DNA of 35,630 bases from Mycobacterium sp. (GCF_025965855.1 NZ_JAOPWB010000210.1:1-35630), one strand, 5' to 3'. Positions 7,424 to 15,318 are shown, numbered from the stretch's first letter. Notes: a model not told the origin generated them from the sequence alone. Translations and numbers: made by a program.

Positions 7424-8323
7424 GTGCTCACCGAGCTGATTGACCTGCCGGGCGGATCGTTTCGCATGGGCTCGACGAGCTTCTACCCCGAAGAGGCGCC
7501 GATCCACACCGTGACCGTGGGGCCCTTCGCGGTGGAGCGGCACCCGGTGACCAACGGGCAGTTCGCCGAATTCGTTTCCGCCACAGGCTACGTGACGGTG
7601 GCCGAGCAACCGATCGACCCGGCGCTTTACCCCGGGGCGGATCCCAGAGACCTGTGTCCTGGCGCGATGGTCTTCCGCCCGACGCCCGGCCCGGTCGACC
7701 TGCGTGACTGGCGGCAATGGTGGGACTGGGTGCCCGGCGCTAACTGGCGAAATCCGTTCGGTCCGGACAGCGATCTCGCGGGCAAGGCCGATCACCCGGT
7801 GGTGCAGGTGGCGTATCCCGATGCCGCGGCGTACGCGCGCTGGGCCCGCCGGCGGCTGCCCACTGAGGCGGAGTGGGAGTATGCGGCTCGCGGCGGAAGC
7901 GTGACGACCTACTCGTGGGGTGACGAGGCGAACCCCGATGGTCGGCTGATGGCCAACACCTGGCAGGGCAGGTTCCCGTACCGCAACGACGGCGCACTCG
8001 GCTGGATCGGAACCTCGCCCGTGGAGACGTTCCCGCCCAACGGATTTGGGCTGCTCGACATGATCGGCAATGTGTGGGAGTGGACCGCCACCGAGTTTTC
8101 CCAGCACCATCGGCTCGATCAGCCGCCGAAAGCCTGTTGCGCACCGTCGGGGCCCCCAAAGGCCCCAGACCCGAGCGTAAGCCAGACATTGAAGGGAGGA
8201 TCGCATCTGTGCGCGCCGGAGTACTGCCACCGATACCGGCCCGCCGCGCGTTCGCCGCAGTCGCAGGACACCGCGACGACCCACATCGGGTTTCGCTGCG
8301 TGGCGGATCCGGCGTCGGGCTAG
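7424..8323 (+). CDS. Formylglycine-generating enzyme (sulfatase-modifying factor)
   Basis: A 299-residue FGE that oxidises the Cys of the sulfatase CxPxR motif to formylglycine. The FGE-sulfatase fold shows as GGSFRMGS near the N-terminus, HPVTNGQFAEF, RRLPTEAEWEYAARGG and GLLDMIGNVWEWT. The C-terminal copper-binding pair is Cys263 and Cys268 in CAPEYC, followed by RYRPAARSPQSQDT and HIGFRCV. It closely matches M. tuberculosis Rv0712 as I recall it. The GTG start is supported by the leaderless promoter and by the family N-terminus MLTEL. Its evident client is AtsA (Cys82), here about 3.7 kb upstream because two DUF4436 genes and pstS lie between them. Confidence 0.96.
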   Translation: MLTELIDLPGGSFRMGSTSFYPEEAPIHTVTVGPFAVERHPVTNGQFAEFVSATGYVTVAEQPIDPALYPGADPRDLCPGAMVFRPTPGPVDLRDWRQWWDWVPGANWRNPFGPDSDLAGKADHPVVQVAYPDAAAYARWARRRLPTEAEWEYAARGGSVTTYSWGDEANPDGRLMANTWQGRFPYRNDGALGWIGTSPVETFPPNGFGLLDMIGNVWEWTATEFSQHHRLDQPPKACCAPSGPPKAPDPSVSQTLKGGSHLCAPEYCHRYRPAARSPQSQDTATTHIGFRCVADPASG

Positions 8324-8462
8324 GCCGTCTGGCGTCGGCGGACAGCAAACGGGGGCTCACCCTTCGCCGCACATCAGGCAGCAAAAGCGACCACCGGGTT
8401 ACCGCCGGATGGACGGTGAGTGACGGACCTTCCGTCGTCGCGCACGGTCGGAACCAATTCGC

Positions 8463-8468
8463 TAGCAT
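8463..8468 (+). promoter_or_regulatory. -10 hexamer TAGCAT of DUF4436 gene 3
   Basis: TAGCAT followed by 6 nt and GTG at 8475. The block CGCTAGCATCACC around it recurs exactly upstream of DUF4436 gene 4 (9578-9590), so the promoter was duplicated together with the gene. Confidence 0.7.
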
Positions 8469-8474
8469 CACCAC

Positions 8475-9476
8475 GTGTCGGCCGTCGACGAGCCAGGGGT
8501 CATCAGCGGGGTAGCAGTGACCAGCGAGGCTCCGACCACACAGGCGCCGCCACCACCCGAAGACACCCCGCCCCCGGCCCCGCCGCCGCCGCGCAAACAA
8601 CGGTCGAAGCCGCGCATCGCGATCGGCGTGGCCGTCCTGGTCGTCGTCATCTCCGCCTACGCCCTGTCGCTGTTCGGCGTCCACCAGCTGCAAGAAGCAG
8701 AGGCCCCGCTTCCTCCACTGGACCTGAGCCAGGGTGGGGGCGATGCGACCATCGTGCAGCTGCGCCTCGAGGAGCTCAAGACCACCGCGAATCGCCTCAC
8801 GGTGAATGTGCTTGTCTATCCTGGGGTTTCGACCTACGACAACCGCTTCGACGTGCTGGGTACCGACGTTGGCGTGCGCCTGTATCCGACGAGCGACCTC
8901 GGCGATCTGCATTACCCGAAAGGCAAAGCGCCGGCGCAACTCAGCACCACCGTCGAGGCGCACGGAGATCCCGGTAACTGGCCCTTCGACTCCTACAGCA
9001 CGGAGCCGATATCGGCCGATGCGTTCGTCGGGTCCGGCGACAACGTCAAGAAGGTACCCGCCCGCGTCGAAGTAACCGGAGAGCTGGACGGGTGGGACGT
9101 CATCGTCCACCGGGTTCACGACCCAGCCGCGCTCCCAACCCAACGCGGTTCCGACAACGGGAACGTGGTCATCACCCTGAAGAGGGCAAAGGGGCCGCTG
9201 ATCTTCGACCTGGGCATCTGCCTGGTGCTCATCAGCCTGCCCACTTTGGCGCTGTTGGTCGCCATCCCGATGGCACTGGGCAGACGGAAGTTCTTGCCGC
9301 CCTTCGCAACCTGGTATGCCGCTAACCTGTTCGCGATCGTCCCGCTGCGCAACATCCTTCCCGGCGCTCCACCACCCGGTTCCTGGATAGACCAGGCCAT
9401 CGTCCAGTGGGTGCTGATCGCGCTGGTGACGGCGATGAGTTTGTACATCTTCGCCTGGATCCGGCAAGGGGACTGA
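8475..9476 (+). CDS. DUF4436 family membrane protein (copy 3)
   Basis: A 333-residue DUF4436 protein of unknown function. The N-terminus (about 1-46) is Pro-rich (PPPPEDTPPPAPPPP) and ends in a basic patch (RKQRSKPR). Membrane segment 1 is at about 48-70. The outer domain contains EAHGDPGNWPFDSY, followed by the conserved [15 protein letters not shown] junction and three membrane segments, ending WIRQGD. The GTG at 8475 is chosen because it is 6 nt after the -10. A GTG at 8517 is an alternative but lacks a good ribosome binding site. The 151-nt gap after FGE shows no gene or clear terminator. Confidence 0.88.
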   Translation: MSAVDEPGVISGVAVTSEAPTTQAPPPPEDTPPPAPPPPRKQRSKPRIAIGVAVLVVVISAYALSLFGVHQLQEAEAPLPPLDLSQGGGDATIVQLRLEELKTTANRLTVNVLVYPGVSTYDNRFDVLGTDVGVRLYPTSDLGDLHYPKGKAPAQLSTTVEAHGDPGNWPFDSYSTEPISADAFVGSGDNVKKVPARVEVTGELDGWDVIVHRVHDPAALPTQRGSDNGNVVITLKRAKGPLIFDLGICLVLISLPTLALLVAIPMALGRRKFLPPFATWYAANLFAIVPLRNILPGAPPPGSWIDQAIVQWVLIALVTAMSLYIFAWIRQGD

Positions 9477-9504
9477 TTCGCCGGGGCGCCGGTAACTGCG
9501 CCGT

Positions 9505-9556
9505 GTTAAACCTGGTAGCAGGGTGTGTTAAAAGCTCGTGGCGTGGCCCGTTAAAA
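9505..9556 (+). repeat. Three phased GTTAAA repeats upstream of DUF4436 gene 4
   Basis: GTTAAA begins at 9505, 9527 and 9550 (the last two read GTTAAAA). The spacings of 22 and 23 nt are close to two helical turns. They lie 25-76 nt before the -10 of gene 4, where a cooperative DNA-binding protein could sit. The other three copies lack them. Confidence 0.45.
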
Positions 9557-9580
9557 GGTGCCAGCAAACCCATCCGTCGC

Positions 9581-9586
9581 TAGCAT
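9581..9586 (+). promoter_or_regulatory. -10 hexamer TAGCAT of DUF4436 gene 4
   Basis: TAGCAT followed by 8 nt and GTG at 9595, within the CGCTAGCATCACC block shared with gene 3. No Shine-Dalgarno sequence precedes the GTG, so a leaderless transcript is likely. Confidence 0.65.
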
Positions 9587-9594
9587 CACCCTGC

Positions 9595-10542
9595 GTGTCG
9601 GTTCACGAGGACTTAGCCCGAGCGGTGCCCGCGAATGGCCATGGGGTTGCGCCGCCCGCGCCGCTCGGTCCGCCGGCGCGTAAGCCGCGACGACGACACC
9701 TCATCCTCGACGTCTCGATCATCGTGGGGGTTGTCGTCGTCTATGTCCTGTCGCTGCTCGGCTATCACTGGTTGGCCGGCTCGCCGGGCCCGCTTCCCGA
9801 GCCGGACCTTGGCACATCGGACGGCACCGTGGTTTTCGTGCGCTTCGAGCAGCTGCACCCAGTCGAACACCGCCTTGACGTGAAGGTGCTCGTCATGCCG
9901 GACGATTCGATGACCGACAAGCGCCTCAACGTATTGACCACGGACACCTCCGTGCGCTTCTTTCCGCACAACGACCTGGGAGACCTGCAGTACCCGGTGG
10001 GGAAGATGCCGGCGCAGGTGGCCACCACGATCGAGGCCCACGGCGAACCCGGGGACTGGCCGTTCGACTCGTACAGAACCGACACCATCCAGGCCGACGT
10101 CCTGGTCGGCTCCGGCGAAAACCGGCGATACAAACCCGCGCGTGTCGAAGTGACCGGATTGCTGGAAGGCTGGGACATCCGCGTTGCCCGGGTCGGGCGC
10201 GACAGCCACGACGAAGGTCGTCCGGACAACGTGATCATCACCCTGCATAGGGCGAAGGGCCCGCTGGTCTTCGACCTCGGAATCTGTCTGGTCCTCATCA
10301 CGCTGCCGACGCTGGCGCTCTTCGTGGCCATACAGATGCTCACTGCCCGCAGGCAATTCCTTCCGCCCTTCTCCACCTGGTATGCCGCGATGCTGTTCGC
10401 CGTCGTGCCGCTGCGCAACATCCTCCCCGGGAACCCGCCCGCGGGTTCGTGGATCGACCAAGCCGTCGTGATCTGGGTGCTGATTGCGCTGGCGACGGCG
10501 CTGGTCCTGTACATCGCCGCTTGGTACCGACATTCGAGCTGA
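9595..10542 (+). CDS. DUF4436 family membrane protein (copy 4)
   Basis: A 315-residue DUF4436 protein. The N-terminus (MSVHEDLARAV...) is less proline-rich than in copies 2 and 3 and ends in KPRRRH before membrane segment 1 (about 36-60). The outer domain carries EAHGEPGDWPFDSY, then [15 protein letters not shown] and three membrane segments, ending WYRHSS. I chose the GTG at 9595 from the promoter position; upstream in-frame residues do not resemble the family. It is the last of the array; the SOS-controlled HNH gene follows 91 nt later. Confidence 0.9.
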   Translation: MSVHEDLARAVPANGHGVAPPAPLGPPARKPRRRHLILDVSIIVGVVVVYVLSLLGYHWLAGSPGPLPEPDLGTSDGTVVFVRFEQLHPVEHRLDVKVLVMPDDSMTDKRLNVLTTDTSVRFFPHNDLGDLQYPVGKMPAQVATTIEAHGEPGDWPFDSYRTDTIQADVLVGSGENRRYKPARVEVTGLLEGWDIRVARVGRDSHDEGRPDNVIITLHRAKGPLVFDLGICLVLITLPTLALFVAIQMLTARRQFLPPFSTWYAAMLFAVVPLRNILPGNPPAGSWIDQAVVIWVLIALATALVLYIAAWYRHSS

Positions 10543-10598
10543 GGCGGTGTTGTTAGCCCTTTCAGCAACGGGCGGCTATACACAACCCGCCAAAAAGT

Positions 10599-10626
10599 TT
10601 GAGTCGATGCCGGCCACTGCTATACT
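10599..10626 (+). promoter_or_regulatory. Promoter of the 13E12-type HNH gene
   Basis: TTGAGT (10599-10604), a 16-nt spacer and TATACT (10621-10626) make a good sigma-A promoter. The start codon ATG at 10634 is 7 nt after the -10, so the mRNA is probably leaderless. The last base of the -10 is also the first base of the SOS box. Confidence 0.7.
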
Positions 10627-10641
10627 CGAACATATGTTCGA
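10626..10641. promoter_or_regulatory. LexA (SOS) box overlapping the start codon
   Basis: TCGAACATATGTTCGA is a perfect palindrome and an exact match to the mycobacterial LexA consensus TCGAAC-N4-GTTCGA. It covers the predicted transcription start and the ATG at 10634. LexA bound here would block initiation until DNA damage. Confidence 0.92.
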
Positions 10642-12148
10642 TGAAGCCGCTCGTGCCGAGGTGATTGCCCGGTTTGATGAGCTTGTTGAGCGGTGTTATC
10701 CGTCGAAGACGGCGGCGTCGGCGGCGTTGCTCGAGGAGATCGGTGCGGCAGCGCGGGCGGAGAATCGGGCGGCGGCCGCGCAGTTGGATGCGGTCGGGCG
10801 GCTGTTTGGCTATCGGCTCTCGCGTTGTTCGGAGAGCGAGGAGTGGGCGATCGACACGATGGAGGCGCTGGCCGCCGAGGTGGGTGCGGCGTTGCGGATC
10901 AGTCAGGGGATGGCCGCCAGCCGGGTGCGCTACGCGCGGGCGATGCGCGAGCGGCTGCCCAAAGTCGCCGAGGTGTTCAAGGCCGGGGATATCGATTATC
11001 GGGCGTTTCAGACGATGGTGTATCGCAGCGATCTGATCCTTGATGCCGAGGTGTTGGCGGTGGTGGATGCCACGTTGGCGGCCAATGCGGGGCGCTGGCC
11101 TTCGATGAGTCAGGGCCGGCTGGGTGCGCAGGTGGACAAGATCGTGGCGAGGGTGGATGTGGATGCGGTGCGCCGGCGCCGCGAGGCCCAGCGTGATCGC
11201 GAGGTGTGGGTCGGGCCGGATCAGGACGGGCTTGCCGACGTCGGGGGCAGCCTGTTCAGCTCGGATGCCCACGCGCTGGATCGGCGGCTGGACGCGTTGG
11301 CGGCCACGGTGTGTGCCCATGATCCGCGCGGCCGCGAGCAGCGTCGCGCCGATGCGCTGGGCGCGCTGGCCGCCGGGGCGGACCGGCTGGGCTGTCGCTG
11401 TGGGCGTCCCGATTGCACCGCCGGGAAGCGGCCCGCGGCCAGCCCGGTGGTGATTCATGTAATCGCCGAACAGGCAAGCGTGGATGGCCGCGGCAGCGCG
11501 CCGGCCGCGGAGGTGAGCGCTGATGGGCTGATCCCACCCGAGCTGGTGGCCGAGTTGGCGGCCTCGGCCAAGGTGGTGCCGCTGATCCACCCGGGCGATG
11601 CCCCGCCCGAGACCGGCTATGTGCCCTCCCAGGCGTTGGCCGATTTCGTGCGCTGCCGCGATCTCACCTGTCGCTGGCCGGGCTGTGATGTCCGGGCCAT
11701 CGGCTGCCACATTGACCACACCATCCCCTATGCCCAGGGCGGGGCCACGCACGCGGCCAACCTCAAGTGTTATTGCCGCACGCACCATTTGATCAAGACC
11801 TTCCTGGGCTGGACCGAACGGCAGCTGCCCGACGGGACGCTGATCCTCACGTCGCCGGCCGGGCCCACCTATGTCACCACCCCGGGCAGCGCCCTGCTGT
11901 TCCCCAGTCTGTGTTATTCCGTGGGCGGGTTCGCCGCCCCCGAAGCCGACCCGCCCCCCGATGACTGCGCCCAGCGCACCGCGATGATGCCCAAACGCCG
12001 CCGCACCCGCACCCAAGACCGCGCCTACCGCTTCGCCACCGAACGCCGACACAACCGCGACGCCCGCCTGGCCCGAAAATCCGAAAGCCACGACTACTTC
12101 GGCCCCGCCCCACCCCACACGGACGACGACGATCCGCCGCCGTTTTAG
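10634..12148 (+). CDS. 13E12 repeat family HNH endonuclease-domain protein
   Basis: A 504-residue protein of the REP13E12/DUF222-HNH type common in mycobacteria. The N-terminal about 250 residues form a helical DUF222-like domain. A Cys-rich knuckle (CRCGRPDC, about 254-261) follows. The HNH module lies at about 340-386, with CRWPGC, the HIDHTIP catalytic region (His at 359 and 362), and a closing CYCRTHH. The C-terminus is basic and then acidic/proline-rich. It is probably a DNA nuclease, but the biological role of the family is uncertain. ATG at 10634 is set by the promoter and SOS box. The 5' half is G-rich on this strand and the 3' quarter strongly C-rich. M. tuberculosis has nothing like this between Rv0713 and rplN as I recall, so it is an insertion. 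Confidence 0.9.
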   Translation: MFDEAARAEVIARFDELVERCYPSKTAASAALLEEIGAAARAENRAAAAQLDAVGRLFGYRLSRCSESEEWAIDTMEALAAEVGAALRISQGMAASRVRYARAMRERLPKVAEVFKAGDIDYRAFQTMVYRSDLILDAEVLAVVDATLAANAGRWPSMSQGRLGAQVDKIVARVDVDAVRRRREAQRDREVWVGPDQDGLADVGGSLFSSDAHALDRRLDALAATVCAHDPRGREQRRADALGALAAGADRLGCRCGRPDCTAGKRPAASPVVIHVIAEQASVDGRGSAPAAEVSADGLIPPELVAELAASAKVVPLIHPGDAPPETGYVPSQALADFVRCRDLTCRWPGCDVRAIGCHIDHTIPYAQGGATHAANLKCYCRTHHLIKTFLGWTERQLPDGTLILTSPAGPTYVTTPGSALLFPSLCYSVGGFAAPEADPPPDDCAQRTAMMPKRRRTRTQDRAYRFATERRHNRDARLARKSESHDYFGPAPPHTDDDDPPPF

Positions 12149-12163
12149 GTGCAGGATTTTCAC

Positions 12164-12700
12164 ATGGGCTCGTCGCTGCCGCCGCTTGCCGCTGAGGACC
12201 ACTTCTGCGACGCCTGTTCGGTCGCCTATCTACAGACGCGGATCGACGACGCGGTCGGCGTCATCGCCGGCCTGCCGGGAGTGGTACGCGAGGCTGTCAG
12301 TGCGATCCCCCCAGCGGCGCGACGGCTGCGGCCCAGTCCCGGTGTGTGGTCGGTAGCCGAGTACCTCTGTCATCTGCGCGACATCTACGTCAGCTTCACC
12401 ATCCGGCTCCACCGGATCCGCACTGAGCATCAGCCCGCCCTGGAACCGATGTTCAACGATTTGCGGACCCGCCGTTTCCGGTACAACGACTGCGACATCG
12501 ATGCCACACTTGGCGAGCTGGCGGTCGCGGCGGCGGGATTCTGCGAGGAAGTCGCGCGCATGGGCGAACACGACTGGGACCGGGTGGCGACCCGCTTGCC
12601 GGGCGAGCGGCGCACCGCGCGCTGGGTCGTGCGCCAGGCGATGCACGAAGGAACGCACCACCTCGGCGATATCCGGAGAATCGGCGAAACAGCTCGTTGA
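12164..12700 (+). CDS. DinB-fold protein (DinB_2/DUF664-like)
   Basis: A 178-residue four-helix-bundle protein of the DinB/YfiT type, usually a metal-dependent thiol transferase or of unknown role. Helix motifs are WSVAEYLCHLRDI with His70, and MHEGTHHLGDI with His161 and His165; these fit the three-His metal site. Ser/Thr/Arg-rich helices lie between. The ATG at 12164 has CAGGA 7-8 nt upstream; a GTG at 12149 directly after the previous stop is the alternative. The gene begins within 16 nt of the HNH gene with no promoter between them, so both probably answer to the same SOS box. The distance to rplN is 182 nt. Confidence 0.8.
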   Translation: MGSSLPPLAAEDHFCDACSVAYLQTRIDDAVGVIAGLPGVVREAVSAIPPAARRLRPSPGVWSVAEYLCHLRDIYVSFTIRLHRIRTEHQPALEPMFNDLRTRRFRYNDCDIDATLGELAVAAAGFCEEVARMGEHDWDRVATRLPGERRTARWVVRQAMHEGTHHLGDIRRIGETAR

Positions 12701-12719
12701 TGCCGCCGTGGTCGCGAAT

Positions 12720-12748
12720 TTGGCTCTGAGCTGCTCGTCCCCTAGACT
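12720..12748 (+). promoter_or_regulatory. Sigma-A promoter of the spc (rplN) operon
   Basis: TTGGCT (12720-12725), a 17-nt spacer and TAGACT (12743-12748) form a near-ideal vegetative promoter. The leader would be about 130 nt. It is the only strong promoter seen before the ribosomal block and marks the spc operon as a separate transcription unit here. Confidence 0.75.
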
Positions 12749-12755
12749 CTAGGGG
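12739..12755. repeat. 17-bp perfect palindrome around the rplN -10
   Basis: CCCCTAGA and TCTAGGGG flank one central C. The -10 TAGACT lies inside it. It could be an operator or simply part of an extended promoter; a hairpin with a one-base loop is unlikely as RNA. Confidence 0.6.
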
Positions 12756-12882
12756 TTGCCTTGGGCAGACCTCGGCTGGTGCGTGCAAGCGATACTGGCC
12801 CTGCGTGCCCTTCGGTGACGAGCACACCGCGCACGTCAGGTGTTTTCCTGCTGCGCACACGTGAACCAGGTCAGGAGATCTA

Positions 12883-13251
12883 GTGATTCAGCAGGAATCG
12901 CGGCTGAAGGTTGCCGACAACACCGGCGCCAGGGAGATCTTGTGCATCCGGGTGCTCGGCGGTTCGTCGCGACGCTACGCCGGCATCGGTGACGTCATCG
13001 TCGCCACCGTCAAGGAGGCTATCCCCGGCGGCAATGTCAAGCGTGGTGAGATCGTCAAGGCCGTCGTGGTGCGCACCGTCAAGGAGCGCAGGCGTCCCGA
13101 CGGCAGTTACATCAAGTTCGACGAGAACGCCGCGGTGATCATCAAGCCCGACAACGACCCGCGCGGGACGCGTATCTTCGGGCCGGTCGGGCGCGAACTG
13201 CGCGAGAAGCGATTCATGAAGATCATCTCGCTGGCCCCGGAGGTGTTGTAG
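12883..13251 (+). CDS. rplN: 50S ribosomal protein L14
   Basis: A 122-residue protein with the L14 start [16 protein letters not shown], the middle segment [15 protein letters not shown], and the C-terminal [11 protein letters not shown] and [12 protein letters not shown]14 binds 23S rRNA at the subunit interface. The GTG start has AGGAG five nt upstream (12873-12877). It is the first gene of the spc operon. The rplX ATG follows its TAG with no gap. Confidence 0.98.
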   Translation: MIQQESRLKVADNTGAREILCIRVLGGSSRRYAGIGDVIVATVKEAIPGGNVKRGEIVKAVVVRTVKERRRPDGSYIKFDENAAVIIKPDNDPRGTRIFGPVGRELREKRFMKIISLAPEVL

Positions 13252-13569
13252 ATGAAGGTCCACAAGGGCGACACCGTCCTCGTCATCGCCGGCAAAGATA
13301 AAGGCGCCAAGGGCAAAGTCTTGCAGGCGTACCCGGAACGTAATCGCGTGCTGGTCGAGGGCGTCAACCGAATCAAGAAGCACACCGCCGTTTCGACCAC
13401 CCAGCGCGGGGCACGGTCGGGCGGAATTGTCACCCAGGAAGCCCCGATCCACGTCTCCAACGTGATGGTGGTCGACTCCGACGGCAAGCCCACCCGAATC
13501 GGCTACCGGCTAGACGAGGAGACGGGCAAGCGGGTCCGTGTTTCCAAGCGAAACGGCAAGGACATCTAG
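13252..13569 (+). CDS. rplX: 50S ribosomal protein L24
   Basis: A 105-residue protein with an N-terminal KOW motif ([22 protein letters not shown]) and the conserved [13 protein letters not shown] segment. L24 starts 50S assembly and sits near the exit tunnel. It begins directly after the rplN stop; its GGAGG-type site lies inside the rplN 3' end. The length is normal for actinobacteria. Confidence 0.98.
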   Translation: MKVHKGDTVLVIAGKDKGAKGKVLQAYPERNRVLVEGVNRIKKHTAVSTTQRGARSGGIVTQEAPIHVSNVMVVDSDGKPTRIGYRLDEETGKRVRVSKRNGKDI

Positions 13570-13571
13570 AC

Positions 13572-14144
13572 ATGTCAACCACGGAAAACACTGTGAAGGT
13601 TCAGCCGCGCCTCAAGCAGCGCTACCGCAACGAGATCCGGGATTCGTTGCACAAGCAGTTCGCCTACGGCAACGTCATGCAGATCCCGACCGTGAGCAAG
13701 GTCGTCGTCAACATGGGCGTCGGCGAGGCGGCTCGTGACGCCAAGCTGATCAACGGCGCGGTCAACGACCTGGCGCTGATCACCGGGCAGAAGCCCGAGA
13801 TCCGCAAGGCGCGAAAGTCCATCGCGCAGTTCAAGTTGCGCGAGGGCATGCCGATCGGCGTCCGGGTGACCTTGCGTGGGGACCGGATGTGGGAGTTCCT
13901 CGACCGGCTCACGTCGATCGCGCTGCCGCGTATCCGTGACTTTCGAGGGCTTTCGCCCAAGCAGTTCGACGGTGTGGGCAACTACACGTTCGGACTGGCC
14001 GAGCAGTCGGTGTTCCACGAGATCGACGTGGACAAGATCGACCGGGTCCGCGGCATGGACATCAACGTCGTCACCTCGGCGACGACCGACGACGAAGGAC
14101 GAGCGCTGTTGCGGGCCCTCGGCTTTCCGTTCAAGGAGAACTGA
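13572..14144 (+). CDS. rplE: 50S ribosomal protein L5
   Basis: A 190-residue protein with the L5 hallmarks [52 protein letters not shown] and [17 protein letters not shown]5 binds 5S rRNA and contacts the P-site tRNA. The N-terminal eight or so residues (MSTTENTV) are a few longer than in M. tuberculosis as I recall. It follows rplX by 2 nt and precedes rpsZ by 4 nt. Confidence 0.98.
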   Translation: MSTTENTVKVQPRLKQRYRNEIRDSLHKQFAYGNVMQIPTVSKVVVNMGVGEAARDAKLINGAVNDLALITGQKPEIRKARKSIAQFKLREGMPIGVRVTLRGDRMWEFLDRLTSIALPRIRDFRGLSPKQFDGVGNYTFGLAEQSVFHEIDVDKIDRVRGMDINVVTSATTDDEGRALLRALGFPFKEN

Positions 14145-14148
14145 CTAG

Positions 14149-14334
14149 ATGGCTAAGAAGGCACTCGTTATCAAGGCCGCGCGCAAGCCAAAGTTCGCGG
14201 TTCGCGGCTACACCCGCTGCAGCAAGTGCGGCCGCCCTCGCGCGGTTTTCCGCAAGTTCGGGCTGTGCCGGATCTGCTTGCGCGAGATGGCGCATGCAGG
14301 CGAGCTGCCCGGCGTACAGAAGAGCAGCTGGTGA
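14149..14334 (+). CDS. rpsZ: 30S ribosomal protein S14, zinc-binding type
   Basis: A 61-residue short S14 with four zinc-ligand cysteines in a C-x2-C-x12-C-x2-C pattern (CSKCG ... CRICL). This is the Cys-containing (C+) form used under zinc sufficiency; mycobacteria also carry a Cys-less form elsewhere that replaces it when zinc is scarce. The gene is also called rpsN1. It lies between rplE and rpsH, the normal place. Confidence 0.97.
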   Translation: MAKKALVIKAARKPKFAVRGYTRCSKCGRPRAVFRKFGLCRICLREMAHAGELPGVQKSSW

Positions 14335-14354
14335 CGGGACACAGGGACTAAACC

Positions 14355-14753
14355 ATGACGATGACGGATCCGATCGCAGACTTCTTGACCCGTCTGCGCA
14401 ACGCCAACTCGGCGTACCACGACGAGGTGAGTTTGCCGCACTCCAAGATCAAGGCCAACATCGCCCAGATCCTCAAGAGCGAGGGATACATCAGCGACTT
14501 CCGGACCGAAGACGCTCGGGTCGGCAAGTCGCTGATCGTCCAGCTCAAGTACGGGCCCAGCCGGGAGCGCAGCATCGCCGGCCTGCGCCGGGTGTCCAAG
14601 CCCGGTTTGCGGGTGTACGCGAAATCCACCAGCCTGCCGCGAGTGCTCGGCGGGCTGGGCGTGGCAATCATCTCGACATCGTCGGGTCTGCTCACCGACC
14701 GTCAGGCCGCCAGACAGGGCGTGGGCGGCGAAGTCCTCGCGTACGTGTGGTAA
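14355..14753 (+). CDS. rpsH: 30S ribosomal protein S8
   Basis: A 132-residue protein starting [18 protein letters not shown], with [11 protein letters not shown] and the C-terminal [31 protein letters not shown]8 binds helix 21 of 16S rRNA and in E. coli represses the spc operon. The start lies 20 nt after rpsZ. I did not find a clear S8-type regulatory structure in the upstream genes by eye. Confidence 0.98.
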   Translation: MTMTDPIADFLTRLRNANSAYHDEVSLPHSKIKANIAQILKSEGYISDFRTEDARVGKSLIVQLKYGPSRERSIAGLRRVSKPGLRVYAKSTSLPRVLGGLGVAIISTSSGLLTDRQAARQGVGGEVLAYVW

Positions 14754-14776
14754 GGCCGGAGAGGTAGCGAAAGACC

Positions 14777-15316
14777 ATGTCCCGCATTGGTAAGCAACCG
14801 GTTCCGGTCCCCACCGGAGTCGACGTAACGATCGAGGGTCAGAACGTCTCGGTGAAGGGGCCCAAGGGCAGCCTGAACCTAACGGTCGCTGAACCGATTA
14901 CGGTGGCGCGCAACGACGACGGCGCGATCGTGGTCACCCGCCCCAACGACGAGCGGCGCAACCGCTCGCTGCACGGGCTGTCGCGCACGCTGGTGTCCAA
15001 CCTGGTCACCGGCGTGACGGAGGGTTACACCGTCAAGATGGAGATCTTCGGGGTCGGCTACCGCGTGCAGCTCAAGGGCTCCAACCTCGAGTTCGCGCTG
15101 GGCTACAGCCACCCCGTCGTGATCGAGGCGCCCGAGGGGATCACGTTCGCGGTCCAGTCACCGACGAAGTTCACGATCACCGGGATCGACAAGCAGAAGG
15201 TCGGCCAGATCTCGGCGAACATCCGCCGCCTGCGCCGTCCCGACCCGTACAAGGGCAAGGGCGTGCGCTACGAGGGCGAGCAGATCCGCCGCAAGGTCGG
15301 AAAGACAGGGAAGTAG
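14777..15316 (+). CDS. rplF: 50S ribosomal protein L6
   Basis: A 179-residue protein with the L6 start [12 protein letters not shown], the VKGPKGSL motif, [10 protein letters not shown], and the C-terminal signature [20 protein letters not shown]6 binds the sarcin-ricin loop region of 23S rRNA. A purine-rich GGAGAGG site precedes the ATG by about 10 nt. The gene is two nt before rplR. Confidence 0.98.
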   Translation: MSRIGKQPVPVPTGVDVTIEGQNVSVKGPKGSLNLTVAEPITVARNDDGAIVVTRPNDERRNRSLHGLSRTLVSNLVTGVTEGYTVKMEIFGVGYRVQLKGSNLEFALGYSHPVVIEAPEGITFAVQSPTKFTITGIDKQKVGQISANIRRLRRPDPYKGKGVRYEGEQIRRKVGKTGK

Positions 15317-15318
15317 TC

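Noticed and set aside
7740..9467. Reverse-strand ORF of 575 codons antisense to FGE and DUF4436 copy 3
   Set aside because: It crosses two clear forward genes and their promoter, and its peptide is low-complexity Arg/Asp/Gly/His shadow sequence.
10562..12202. Reverse-strand ORF of 546 codons opposite the HNH gene
   Set aside because: The forward frame has HNH and Cys motifs, an SOS box and a promoter; the reverse frame has none.
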